16,402 bases of DNA from JBPCRW01 sp050996405 (GTDB lineage Bacteria; Acidobacteriota; Blastocatellia; Pyrinomonadales; Pyrinomonadaceae). Made by a program: the position numbers and the translations under genes. Shown piece by piece: positions 8,401 to 14,465 of the stretch (position 1 is its first letter; each line of letters begins with the position of its first letter). The stretch spans positions 1 through 16,402 of the forward strand of contig JBPCRW010000223.1 in NCBI GenBank assembly GCA_050996405.1, written 5' to 3'. Under the pieces are notes generated by a model. It saw only the letters and a list, made by a program, of their open reading frames with translations, did not search any database and was not told where the DNA came from.

Positions 8401-9135
8401 CGTATTACAAACGGTCTCGGTTTCCAATTCGGCTATACGTTCAGCAAGTCGCAGGATACGCGCTCGTTTGACCCGACGTTTTCGACTGTCTCGCGCGCCA
8501 ACGCGCAATCGGCATCAAGCACGCCATTTGACATTAATAATCGTCGTTTGAATTACGCGCCATCGGATTTTGACCGCCGCCACTCGCTTCAGGGAACGTA
8601 TGTTTATGAACTTCCGTTCGGCAGAGGCAAGAGATTCGGTTCTGAAATTCCGAAGCCGCTCGATTTAATCATCGGCGGCTGGCAGATTGCCGGAAATTTG
8701 GTTTGGACATCGGGCAGACCGTTCACGGTTTATTCCGGCGTGAACACTTTCAGCAACGTCGTGCAGTCGACGGCTGACTGTAACGGCTGCGACCGGCATT
8801 TGGGAAGCGTGGTGCAGGAAAGCGGCACGAATTTCTTTTTCGATGCCGGAGACCGCGCGAAATTTTCGATTCCCGTTCCCGGTTCAACCGGCAGTTCGGG
8901 GCGCAACTTTTTTATCGGACCGCGCTTTTTCCAAACGGACGTTTCGATCTCCAAGAAATTTAAATTTACCGAAAGATTTAATTTTGAGTTAAGGGTTGAT
9001 GCCAAAAATCTGACGAACACGCCGTCGTTCGATATTCCGACGGCGACTTTTACATCAACTATTTTCGGACGTATTCGTGATGGTGTCGTCAGCAGTTCGA
9101 GGCGCATACAAATCTCCGGCAAAATAAATTTTTGA
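5431..9135 (+). CDS. Oar-like TonB-dependent outer-membrane receptor with carboxypeptidase-regulatory-like N-terminal domain
   Basis: A very large outer-membrane beta-barrel (1234 residues from the TTG used here, 1249 if the frame-broken start at 5385 is restored). Residues 17-96 form a carboxypeptidase-regulatory-like (CarboxypepD_reg) fold: LTGTVTDNAGAAVSGATVTL, then SDSGTYTFDLIQAGTY. Residues about 112-235 are the plug (ESLPIVGLRGRNPLDLL, HVNGSRDRAFNFTLDGIDIN, TRSGTNRFSGNVFEYY). The remainder is the barrel, ending in GKINF with the terminal Phe needed for insertion. This is the Oar-like class, expanded in Acidobacteriota and thought to import large substrates such as peptides or glycans; the substrate here is unknown. 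No clear TonB box is visible. Cys pairs at 357/365, 932/942 and 1117/1120 probably make small disulphide-closed surface loops. The TTG lies within the signal peptide and has no ribosome binding site, so it is unlikely to be the real start. No SusD-like or TonB/ExbBD gene is adjacent. Confidence 0.92.
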   Translation: MFVFAICGFAQGTTSRLTGTVTDNAGAAVSGATVTLTDEATNTSLTAQTSDSGTYTFDLIQAGTYQVSVEKQGFKKFVSPKNVINVNQPATVNVSLEIGSLSATVTVESKVEEVQTSSSGNIGSTIEQRTVESLPIVGLRGRNPLDLLTYQPGVNSGANTGGGVHVNGSRDRAFNFTLDGIDINESSAGGANFTPLRPNPDSIQEFQLVTSNFTAELGRSSGAQVTFVTRSGTNRFSGNVFEYYQTPDFNANEYQNNLNGRAKNQFVQHIFGGSFGGPLFDPGFGEGTKPRLLKDKAFFFVNLQLLRAYDTALVTRPVYTSLARGGVFRYVVGGQNAPTGTSTPSVNSIGAPLFPNCSATVTTGCIATYNINANQTAGTGNPTATGLDPALLAVINSAPLPNNFSISDGLNTAGFDFASPQHERQYDFTSRFDFKIANNKQLYVRYSQGVQNSFGDSANGGRPIFPNSPNLVDTFRTPKNLAINFRYSPTANLTNEAIFGLNKFGFIFKTPTPDPAFPYAFNLQATPNTNFSFNARKLRTYQYVDNVTYVTGKHVFKGGINFRFGRQVDDRSSVAGSGIEPIVSFSTTNNSYTAFSLPSTGINTNDLARLRSTINDLLGRVGSVSQAYVSDPSNPSQFAPAGTRYIFTAFYPEYDFYFQDTWRYKPNLVFDLGLRYEIKLSPSSEGRPILAPDRQINFGTPATNTIKFVEKKLFRNDYNNFGPSVGFAYDPFKTGKNSIRANFRLSYDRFPSQLFSGNIFQSTPGNALGPTASYTGTRLLREGLDVLTAPLTPTTTPAILRQPIPFSTSGLTILDSDVRYPEVYEYSLSFQREIGKGFVFESDYIRKRGVHLFGGYDANQVNIKSSGFGQNFLDAFNLVRGDSTYNSPLINALFTGNPANNAGTATFRSLNTTAISQGGVGAAAAAISQRTCQNSDVTAGFCSAAGGQLIASTIGNPFFFQKFPQFTGALNVLDSNDVSLYNGLEIIMKRRITNGLGFQFGYTFSKSQDTRSFDPTFSTVSRANAQSASSTPFDINNRRLNYAPSDFDRRHSLQGTYVYELPFGRGKRFGSEIPKPLDLIIGGWQIAGNLVWTSGRPFTVYSGVNTFSNVVQSTADCNGCDRHLGSVVQESGTNFFFDAGDRAKFSIPVPGSTGSSGRNFFIGPRFFQTDVSISKKFKFTERFNFELRVDAKNLTNTPSFDIPTATFTSTIFGRIRDGVVSSSRRIQISGKINF

Positions 9136-9145
9136 TTTTATTTAA

Positions 9146-9171
9146 ATTTGAAATTTATTTCGTCTTAAAAA
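9146..9171 (+). repeat. Downstream copy of the receptor-flanking direct repeat
   Basis: This 26-base block starts ten bases after the receptor stop codon. It combines both 15-base segments found upstream at 5311-5325 and 5344-5358, sharing the central ATTT. The arrangement suggests past duplication or recombination around the receptor, although AT-rich composition raises the chance of coincidence. Confidence 0.5.
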
Positions 9172-9214
9172 TAAAATCTCCGGCGACTCAAATAGAATCG
9201 CCGGAGATTTTATT
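9170..9214. terminator. Strong intrinsic terminator after the receptor, probably bidirectional
   Basis: A perfect 17-bp inverted repeat: left arm 9170-9186 (AATAAAATCTCCGGCGA), right arm 9198-9214, loop of 11 bases. The GC-rich core CTCCGGCGA is flanked by A-rich and T-rich outer arms, so a run of U follows the core in both transcripts. It closes the receptor gene 35 bases after its stop codon and could also stop read-through from the opposing S41 protease gene. Confidence 0.88.
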
Positions 9215-9215
9215 C

Positions 9216-9373
9216 AGTTGTGCAACCAAAAAAAAAACGACTGGATCTATTCTAACAGACTAAGAGTCGGGTCTTGAAAATATGCAGAAGATAAAAACAC
9301 GGCTTTAAGTCTTTTCTGATTCCTCCTGTTATATTGCCTGTCTGAGAAAGCGACTCGGACAGGCAATTTTTTT
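9216..9373 (+). ncRNA. Possible small RNA between two terminators
   Basis: No protein gene lies here on the plus strand, yet the stretch ends in a clear plus-strand intrinsic terminator while the receptor has already been terminated at 9214. The interval contains an A-run (9228-9237), a GACT-aag-AGTC mini-hairpin near 9258-9268, an AGAAGA/TCTTTTCT stem around 9285-9317, and an unpaired TTCCTCCTG (9320-9328) just before the terminator. CCTCC is complementary to a Shine-Dalgarno sequence. No convincing promoter was found. The call rests on terminator logic and layout, not on a known RNA family. Confidence 0.25.
9333..9373 (+). terminator. Intrinsic terminator, plus strand, with no obvious gene upstream
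   Basis: ATTGCCTGTC (9333-9342) pairs perfectly with GACAGGCAAT (9358-9367). The stem extends inward by a U-G pair and GAG/CTC around a seven-base loop. Seven T follow (9367-9373), so it is a textbook intrinsic terminator on the plus strand. On the minus strand the stem follows the S41 stop codon directly but lacks a U-tract, so it would be a weak terminator there. Confidence 0.82.
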
Positions 9374-11096
9374 ATTTTCTTTGTGAAATTCGCCGCGCCG
9401 CGATGAGCAGATTTTGCGCGCGCGGCAGAGCGTCAATCGCCTTTGCGACTTGTAAATCATTTTCAATCATAACCTGATTTGCCGCGACACTGCCGAAAGC
9501 CGCCGTTGCCAAATCATAACGCAGCCGCGCCGCGATAAATTTTCGATTGGCTTCAAATTGTTTGTCTGAAAATACAAACTTTTCTTTGTTCAAGTAATTT
9601 TTGAATGAATTTAGAATTTCCTCGCCGACTGGAAAATCAGACGGTTTGATTCTTCTTCTGGATTGAACCGGAGATGAAATTTTGTAATCTTCAAATCCCT
9701 TGACTCTGCCGTTTGCCAGTTCACGGGCGAAAAAGAAAATCGGGTCGAACAGCATCATTTGCGATTGAGTAATCTGCGGATTTTTGACGATTTCGTCGGG
9801 CAAAATACCGTCGCCGCCATAGACGTTTCTGCCGGTGAAAGTTTTGCTCGGCAATTGATTCGGCGATGGATTATAACTGACTCGATGCCGAAAATAATCG
9901 TAAAGATTTCCCTGCGAATAATCGCGCTGAATCGAACGCCCCGACGGAGTGTAGTATTTCGCCGTCGTCAAAGTCAGTCCGGCGTTGTATGGAAGATTTA
10001 AAACGCTCTGCACCAAACCTTTGCCGAAGGTTTTTTCGCCGACAATCAGAGCGCGGTCTGAATCCTGCAGCGCGCCCGTCACAATTTCCGAAGCCGACGC
10101 GCTGCCGCCGTTGACCAGCACGACGAGCGAAATATTTTCGGGATTTTTATTAAACGATTTCCAGTTTCGATTATCGATTTCGACACGCCCGCGCTGCGTT
10201 AAAATCGTCTGACCGGCGGGCAGAAATTTCTCGGCGATTTTGACGGCTTGTTCGACGATGCCGCCCGGATTGTCGCGCAAATCCATCACGAGCGAAGTCA
10301 TTCCCTGTTCATGTAAATCCTTGAGCGCGCGATTAAATTCGTCAGCCGTCGTGTAATTAAAACCGCCCGTTAAATCAATATAGCCGATGCCGGAACGCAA
10401 AACGTAAGCGTCTGGAATCGAAGGCTGCGGAACGGTCGCGCGGCGAATCTCGATATTTTCGATTCGACCGGACGCGCCGCGTTCGATTGATAATTTAGCG
10501 ATAGAATCTTTGACACCGCGAATTTTTCCGCGCGCGTAAAGCGAACTTTTGCCCGCCATATTTTCGCCGCCGACCGCCACGATTTTATCGCCGAAGCGCA
10601 AACCCGCCCGAAAAGCGGGAGAATCGGGAAAGGTTGAAGTGACATAAATATCGGCGCGCCCGTCTCTGGTGAAATTGGCAATCGAAACTCCGATGCCGCT
10701 GTATTCGGATTGTTCGTCCGACAAAAGTGCTTGATAATCCCGCGCGTCGTAATAATTTGAATGCGGGTCGAGCGCGCGCAGCATCGCCGTCAAGGAAGAT
10801 TTTGTCAAATCGTCTAAAGGAATTTTGTCGCCGTCGATATGATTATTCCGAATAATATCGAGCGCGTCGCTAAAATCTTCGGAAACGGCTTCGCGGCTCA
10901 TTTCAATTTCGTTTTTCGCCATGACGGAATTTTGATTTTCGCGCGCGGGCGAGGCGGAAAAAGAACTGCCGGGTTCGATTTTAAACGGCTCGATTTTAGC
11001 GGGCGGAAGCTGCGAGATATTTTTTTTCGTAGTTTGCGCGAAAACGCATCCCGACGCGCTGAATAAACTGACACAAATGCAGAAAAAAATTTTCAT
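9372..11096 (-). CDS. Secreted S41 carboxyl-terminal processing protease (CtpA-like) with PDZ domain
   Basis: A 574-residue periplasmic protease. The signal peptide (1-21) ends VFAQ. An N-terminal helical part (about 70-125, with LRALDPHSNYYDARDY) precedes a PDZ domain (about 133-205, GIGVSIANF, SPAFRAGLRFGDKIVAVGG) that recognises substrate C-termini. The S41 core follows: MDLRDNPGG (271-279), then NGGSASASEI with the likely nucleophile S334, and GEKTFGKG with the general-base Lys K359. The Ser-Lys spacing of 25 equals that of E. coli Prc and plant D1 processing protease. It should cleave C-terminal tails of envelope proteins. The length is somewhat above a minimal CtpA, with about 110 extra C-terminal residues. 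The start is the ATG with signal peptide; no good ribosome binding site precedes it. It is transcribed alone, towards the receptor terminators. Confidence 0.93.
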   Translation of the reverse strand: MKIFFCICVSLFSASGCVFAQTTKKNISQLPPAKIEPFKIEPGSSFSASPARENQNSVMAKNEIEMSREAVSEDFSDALDIIRNNHIDGDKIPLDDLTKSSLTAMLRALDPHSNYYDARDYQALLSDEQSEYSGIGVSIANFTRDGRADIYVTSTFPDSPAFRAGLRFGDKIVAVGGENMAGKSSLYARGKIRGVKDSIAKLSIERGASGRIENIEIRRATVPQPSIPDAYVLRSGIGYIDLTGGFNYTTADEFNRALKDLHEQGMTSLVMDLRDNPGGIVEQAVKIAEKFLPAGQTILTQRGRVEIDNRNWKSFNKNPENISLVVLVNGGSASASEIVTGALQDSDRALIVGEKTFGKGLVQSVLNLPYNAGLTLTTAKYYTPSGRSIQRDYSQGNLYDYFRHRVSYNPSPNQLPSKTFTGRNVYGGDGILPDEIVKNPQITQSQMMLFDPIFFFARELANGRVKGFEDYKISSPVQSRRRIKPSDFPVGEEILNSFKNYLNKEKFVFSDKQFEANRKFIAARLRYDLATAAFGSVAANQVMIENDLQVAKAIDALPRAQNLLIAARRISQRK

Positions 11097-11150
11097 AATT
11101 TAGTTTGCTGGAAAATCCGAAGCGTCAGGCGGCGATAGCAAAATGTTCCA

Positions 11151-11164
11151 TCGTTTTAAAACGA
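11151..11164. promoter_or_regulatory. Perfect 14-bp palindrome in the S41/GAF divergent region
   Basis: TCGTTTTAAAACGA is its own reverse complement. It lies 55 bases upstream of the S41 start and about 200 bases upstream of the GAF start, between divergent genes. This is a typical place and form for a dimeric repressor site. The AT core could also be chance. The rest of the 266-base region shows no gene. Confidence 0.3.
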
Positions 11165-11281
11165 ATCGCAGGCGCGAAAATAACTTTCCGCAATCTGCCC
11201 GCGCCGCAGTCTGAATCTTCGGATAAAATTTTCTTAATGTCCGTTTGAAAGACCGAATCGCGTCAAACTTCCAATGATTTT

Positions 11282-11310
11282 TTGATAAACGCGAAATGTT
11301 GTTGGATAAT
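11282..11310 (+). promoter_or_regulatory. Probable sigma70-type promoter for the GAF-subtilase operon
   Basis: TTGATA (11282-11287) and GATAAT (11305-11310) each match the housekeeping consensus at five of six positions and are separated by exactly 17 bases. Transcription would begin near 11317, giving a leader of about 45 bases before the ATG at 11363. It is the best promoter match in the window, and it supports independent expression of the two-gene unit. Confidence 0.52.
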
Positions 11311-11362
11311 CAATCAAAGAAAGCAGCGGAGAGTCTGAAAAATTATTTTTGAGTGAAAGAAA

Positions 11363-12139
11363 ATGCCGGAAGAAAATAAAAAAAAATTTGAAGAAAAACT
11401 GCGGGAAGTTTTTGAAACTATTGACGCGGCAAACGCTCTGACCGAGCCGTTGACGACATCGATTAAAAATTTGCTGGAACTTTCCGCCGCCGCTTTGAAA
11501 TCCGAAGAAGCGTCGGTCATCGTCCGAGACGGCGACGAAGGCGATATGGAATTTCTGCTCGCAACGGGCAAGGTCGCAGACCGTCTGACGGGAATAAAAA
11601 TTCCGGCGGGCAAGGGAATTGCCGGATTCGTTTTTTCTTCCGGTCAGCCGGTGGCGATTGCCGATGCCGGACGGGAAAAGACGTTTTACGACGAAATTGA
11701 CAGGCAAACCGGCTATACGACGCAAACAATTTTAGCCACGCCGCTGCGTTATAACGGCGAAATTATCGGTGTTTTGGAATATGTCAACCGCGTCGGCGAG
11801 CCGCCGTATGAAGCCTTTACGCCGGATGAAATGGACAAAGCCGCCTTGTTTGCCGACGCGGTTTCTTCGCTCGTCAATGCTTACGAATCGGCGACGCTTT
11901 TGCAGGAATTGAGCAAAAAACTTTTAAACGCGAATGAAGCGGCGGATTTTACGGAAGTCAGAAACTGGTTAAAAGATATTCGCGGAAATAATGATTACCG
12001 CGAGATGATTGATTTGGCGATTCTGGTGCGCGAGATTGCCGGACGCGGCGCGGCGGAACGCGCTCTGTGCCGCGAAATTTTAGAAGCCGCCGCCCGATAT
12101 TCAAAAGACAATTCCGAAACGAGTTTCCTGAACTTTTAA
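11363..12139 (+). CDS. GAF-domain sensor protein with a helical C-terminal tail
   Basis: A 258-residue cytoplasmic protein: no signal peptide, no membrane segment. Residues 1-20 are a charged helix (MPEENKKKFEEKLREVF), probably a coiled coil. A GAF domain spans about 28-172 (SVIVRDGDEGDMEFLLATG, IPAGKGIAGFVFSSGQPVAIAD, TILATPLRYNGEIIGVLEYVNR). This fold binds small ligands such as cyclic nucleotides, haem or metabolites; nothing in the sequence says which. The tail (about 176-258) has no recognisable enzyme, histidine-kinase, GGDEF or DNA-binding domain. It is predicted helical (LLQELSKKLLNANEAADFTEVRNWL, then DLAILVREIAGRGAAERALCREIL) and is a candidate interaction surface. The gene follows a good promoter and ends four bases before a subtilase, so the pair should be translated together. 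A sensor that controls the protease is a reasonable inference. Confidence 0.86.
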   Translation: MPEENKKKFEEKLREVFETIDAANALTEPLTTSIKNLLELSAAALKSEEASVIVRDGDEGDMEFLLATGKVADRLTGIKIPAGKGIAGFVFSSGQPVAIADAGREKTFYDEIDRQTGYTTQTILATPLRYNGEIIGVLEYVNRVGEPPYEAFTPDEMDKAALFADAVSSLVNAYESATLLQELSKKLLNANEAADFTEVRNWLKDIRGNNDYREMIDLAILVREIAGRGAAERALCREILEAAARYSKDNSETSFLNF

Positions 12140-12143
12140 TTTT

Positions 12144-12941
12144 ATGACGACGATTACGCCGCCATTTAACTTTAACGAACAACTTGAATCTCCCGCGCCT
12201 TTGACGATTGACGACGAATGGAAACAGCGGACGGGCGCGGGAGTCAGCGTCGCCGTCATAGACAGCGGAATTGATACCGCGCATCCCGATTTGCGAAATA
12301 AAATTGTCGAATCGGTCGAAGCCAAAACAGAAGATAAACGGGTGACGTTTGTTCCTTCGGATGAAGGAGACGCGGCGGGACACGGAACGGCTTGCGCGGG
12401 AATTATCGCGCGCATCGCCCCGCAAGCCGAACTCCACAGCATTAAAGTTTTAGGCGCGGGAAATTCCGGCGACGGACTGGCGTTTATGGCGGGATTAGAA
12501 TATGCCGTTAAACGTAAAATACGAATTATAAATTTAAGTCTCGGCACAACCAGAGCGCAATTTTTTGTGCCGCTTCACGATTTGCTTGACCGCGCGTATC
12601 AAGCCGGATGCGTCGTCGTCGCGGCGGCGAATAATCTGCCGCAGCCGAGTTTTCCGTCCGTTTTTTCTTCGTCGCTGATTGCCGTCAGCAAATCTGAAGA
12701 AACTGACCCGTTTAATTTCGGTTTTCGTTTCGGCGAGGTTATCGAACTGACCGCGCCGGGCGTGAATGTCCGAACGACCTGGCTCGACGGCGGTTACAGA
12801 AGTTTGACGGGCAACAGTTTCGCCTGCCCGCACATCGTCGGAATCGTCGCGCTCCTGTTGGAAACCTATCCAGATTTAACTCCGTTTCAAGCAAAATCTT
12901 TGCTATACGCAATCGCGCGGAAAAATAGCGAGCAAAGGTAA
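12144..12941 (+). CDS. Compact cytoplasmic subtilisin-like serine protease (S8)
   Basis: A 265-residue subtilase with a full catalytic set: D40 in AVIDSGID, H80 in GHGTACAG, oxyanion Asn 164 in AAANN and nucleophile S225 in TGNSFACPH. There is no signal peptide and no propeptide, and only about 30 residues precede the catalytic Asp strand, so it should fold and act in the cytoplasm. The nucleophile motif is GNS where most families have GTS, and GTA replaces GTH beside the catalytic His. C84, four residues after that His, corresponds to the cysteine of proteinase-K-type thiol subtilases; C228 lies three residues after the nucleophile. It starts four bases after the GAF gene with no ribosome binding site of its own, so translational coupling is likely. 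Activity is probably gated by the GAF partner (inference). Confidence 0.9.
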   Translation: MTTITPPFNFNEQLESPAPLTIDDEWKQRTGAGVSVAVIDSGIDTAHPDLRNKIVESVEAKTEDKRVTFVPSDEGDAAGHGTACAGIIARIAPQAELHSIKVLGAGNSGDGLAFMAGLEYAVKRKIRIINLSLGTTRAQFFVPLHDLLDRAYQAGCVVVAAANNLPQPSFPSVFSSSLIAVSKSEETDPFNFGFRFGEVIELTAPGVNVRTTWLDGGYRSLTGNSFACPHIVGIVALLLETYPDLTPFQAKSLLYAIARKNSEQR

Positions 12942-12968
12942 AGCAATTTCAAAAACCTTTTGCTTTTT
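12931..12968 (+). terminator. Weak intrinsic terminator at the end of the subtilase
   Basis: AGCAAAGG (12931-12938) pairs with CCTTTTGCT (12956-12964) with one bulge, followed by TTTT. The left arm overlaps the last codons of the subtilase. The stem is short and the loop long (17 bases), so termination would be partial. Confidence 0.38.
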
Positions 12969-13034
12969 GGCGCGTAAAATGTTTTGATAAATTTTGCAAA
13001 ATCGGTTTTCAAAATTTTAGGAGAAAACTTCCAA

Positions 13035-13133
13035 ATGAAGCGTCAAATTATTCGGCTGGCGGCAGGCTCGGCTTTAACAATCTCGCTCGCATTCGCAGTT
13101 TCCGCGCAAACAAATTCGACTAAAATACAATGA
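13035..13133 (+). other. Signal-peptide leader ORF, out of frame with the M16 peptidase that follows
   Basis: AGGAG at 13019-13023 precedes an ATG at 13035. The 32-codon ORF reads MKRQIIRLAAGSALTISLAF and ends AVSAQTNSTKIQ. This is a clear signal peptide with an AVSAQ cleavage site like those of its neighbours. Its TGA overlaps the ATG of the M16 ORF (ATGA at 13130-13133). Adding one A to the four-A run at 13122-13125 would fuse it in frame with the peptidase. M16 partners of this kind act in the periplasm and the downstream partner has its own signal peptide, so this leader most likely belongs to the peptidase. Separation by a real or artefactual one-base deletion is more likely than a genuine tiny gene. 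Coupled re-initiation at ATGA would yield a cytoplasmic protein instead. Confidence 0.78.
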
Positions 13134-14437
13134 TAACAAAAGAAAATATATCAAACGACTTAAGACTTCCGCCTTTAAAACTCGAACAAATCACGCTCAA
13201 AAACGGTTTGCGCGTAGTCTTAAACAAAGACGATGCCACTCCGGTCGTGTCGGTCGTGGTTTATTATAACGTCGGCTCGCGCAATGAACGCGAAGGACGC
13301 ACGGGCTTCGCGCACCTGTTCGAGCATATGATGTTTCAAGGCTCTGAAAACGTCAAAAAAGCCGAGCATTTTCAATACGTTTCAAACGCGGGCGGCACGA
13401 TGAACGGCACGACTTCGACCGAACGCACAAATTATTTTGAAACTCTGCCCGCCAATCAACTGCCGCTCGCGCTGTGGCTCGAATCCGATAGAATGCGCTC
13501 GCTCGCCGTCACGAAGGAAAATCTCGACAACCAGCGCAACGCCGTGCAGGAAGAAAAACGCCTGAATTACGACAATCGTCCTTACGGCGAAGTTTTTAAT
13601 CTTTTGAATACGATGATTTACAAAAATTTCGCAAATTCTCACTCGACCATCGGCTCGATGAAAGATTTGGACGACGCGACCGTTGAAGACGTTCAGGAAT
13701 TTTTCCGCATCAATTACGCGCCGAACAACGCGGTTTTAGTTATCTCCGGCGCGTTCGATTCGGCAGAGGCGAAAGCTCTCGCTGAAAAATATTTTGCGAC
13801 GATTCCGATGCAGTCCGCACCGTTGGCGGCTAATGTTTCAGAGCCGACGGAAGTCGCGGAAAAATATAAAAAATATGAAGACAAACTCGCGCCGCTGCCC
13901 GCATTTATTATGGGCTGGAAAATTTCGGCGCGCCGCACGCCAGAATTTAACGCGCTTTATTTAGCCGGTAAAATTTTGTATGACGGCGACAGTTCCAGAC
14001 TTTATCAAAAACTCGTCAAAGGCGACGAAACCGTTTTGCAGCTTTTCGGATTTATGGACGAGCGGCGCGGACCGTCAAGCATTAACATCGGCGCGATTCC
14101 GAAGGACGCGAAAAATCTGCCGCAGATTCGTCAAGCAATTTTGGATGAAATCAAACAAATGGCAACCGTCGGAGTGAGCGCGGATGAAATACGGAAACTG
14201 CATAATCAACTGCTCAACGACGAAGTTCGCTCGCGTCAATCATCGCTCGGTCGGGCGCAGGCGATTGCCGAATACGCGCTCTACGACGGCGACCCGACGC
14301 TTATCAACACCGACCTCGACGCGCTTTTAAAAGTCACGCCGGAACAAATTAAAGCTGCCGTCGCCAAGTATCTAAACACCGATAATCACGCGCTTTTAGA
14401 CGTTGTTCCGGCAGGGAAGGCGGGCGCGCGGGACTAA
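13130..14437 (+). CDS. M16 zinc metallopeptidase, catalytic subunit (frame-broken N-terminus)
   Basis: A 435-residue pitrilysin/processing-peptidase-type protein. The inverted zinc motif HLFEH (62-66: ligands H62 and H66, catalytic base E65) is intact, and the third ligand is in NAVQEEKR (E141 or E142, about 76 residues on, as expected). The usual FE.MMFQGSENV and TSTERTNYFE contexts are present. The C-terminal half has only a degenerate form of the Arg/Tyr substrate-binding motif (SSRLYQKLV), which suggests reliance on a partner. That partner follows 28 bases later. The pair resembles heterodimeric bacterial M16 proteases, which degrade peptides in a closed chamber. The ATG used here has no ribosome binding site and leaves the protein without its signal peptide; the likely true start is at 13035, one base out of frame. 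Confidence 0.92.
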   Translation: MITKENISNDLRLPPLKLEQITLKNGLRVVLNKDDATPVVSVVVYYNVGSRNEREGRTGFAHLFEHMMFQGSENVKKAEHFQYVSNAGGTMNGTTSTERTNYFETLPANQLPLALWLESDRMRSLAVTKENLDNQRNAVQEEKRLNYDNRPYGEVFNLLNTMIYKNFANSHSTIGSMKDLDDATVEDVQEFFRINYAPNNAVLVISGAFDSAEAKALAEKYFATIPMQSAPLAANVSEPTEVAEKYKKYEDKLAPLPAFIMGWKISARRTPEFNALYLAGKILYDGDSSRLYQKLVKGDETVLQLFGFMDERRGPSSINIGAIPKDAKNLPQIRQAILDEIKQMATVGVSADEIRKLHNQLLNDEVRSRQSSLGRAQAIAEYALYDGDPTLINTDLDALLKVTPEQIKAAVAKYLNTDNHALLDVVPAGKAGARD

Positions 14438-14465
14438 ACAAATGCTGAAAAGGAAAGAAAACATT

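Noticed and set aside
11234..11725. 163-codon minus-strand ORF opposite the GAF gene start
   Set aside because: Low-complexity Phe/Arg composition and overlap with the GAF promoter and coding region; a shadow frame.
11958..12437. Minus-strand ORF across the GAF/subtilase junction
   Set aside because: Arg-rich shadow of two confidently identified genes, without motifs or ribosome site.
13035..13133. Attenuation leader peptide controlling the M16 operon
   Set aside because: The peptide is a well-formed signal sequence with a cleavage site, with no run of regulatory codons and no terminator/antiterminator pair after it.
14403..14465. Longer N-terminus of the non-catalytic M16 subunit
   Set aside because: It would overlap the catalytic subunit and bury the clear signal peptide that starts at 14466 behind a basic, unrelated segment.
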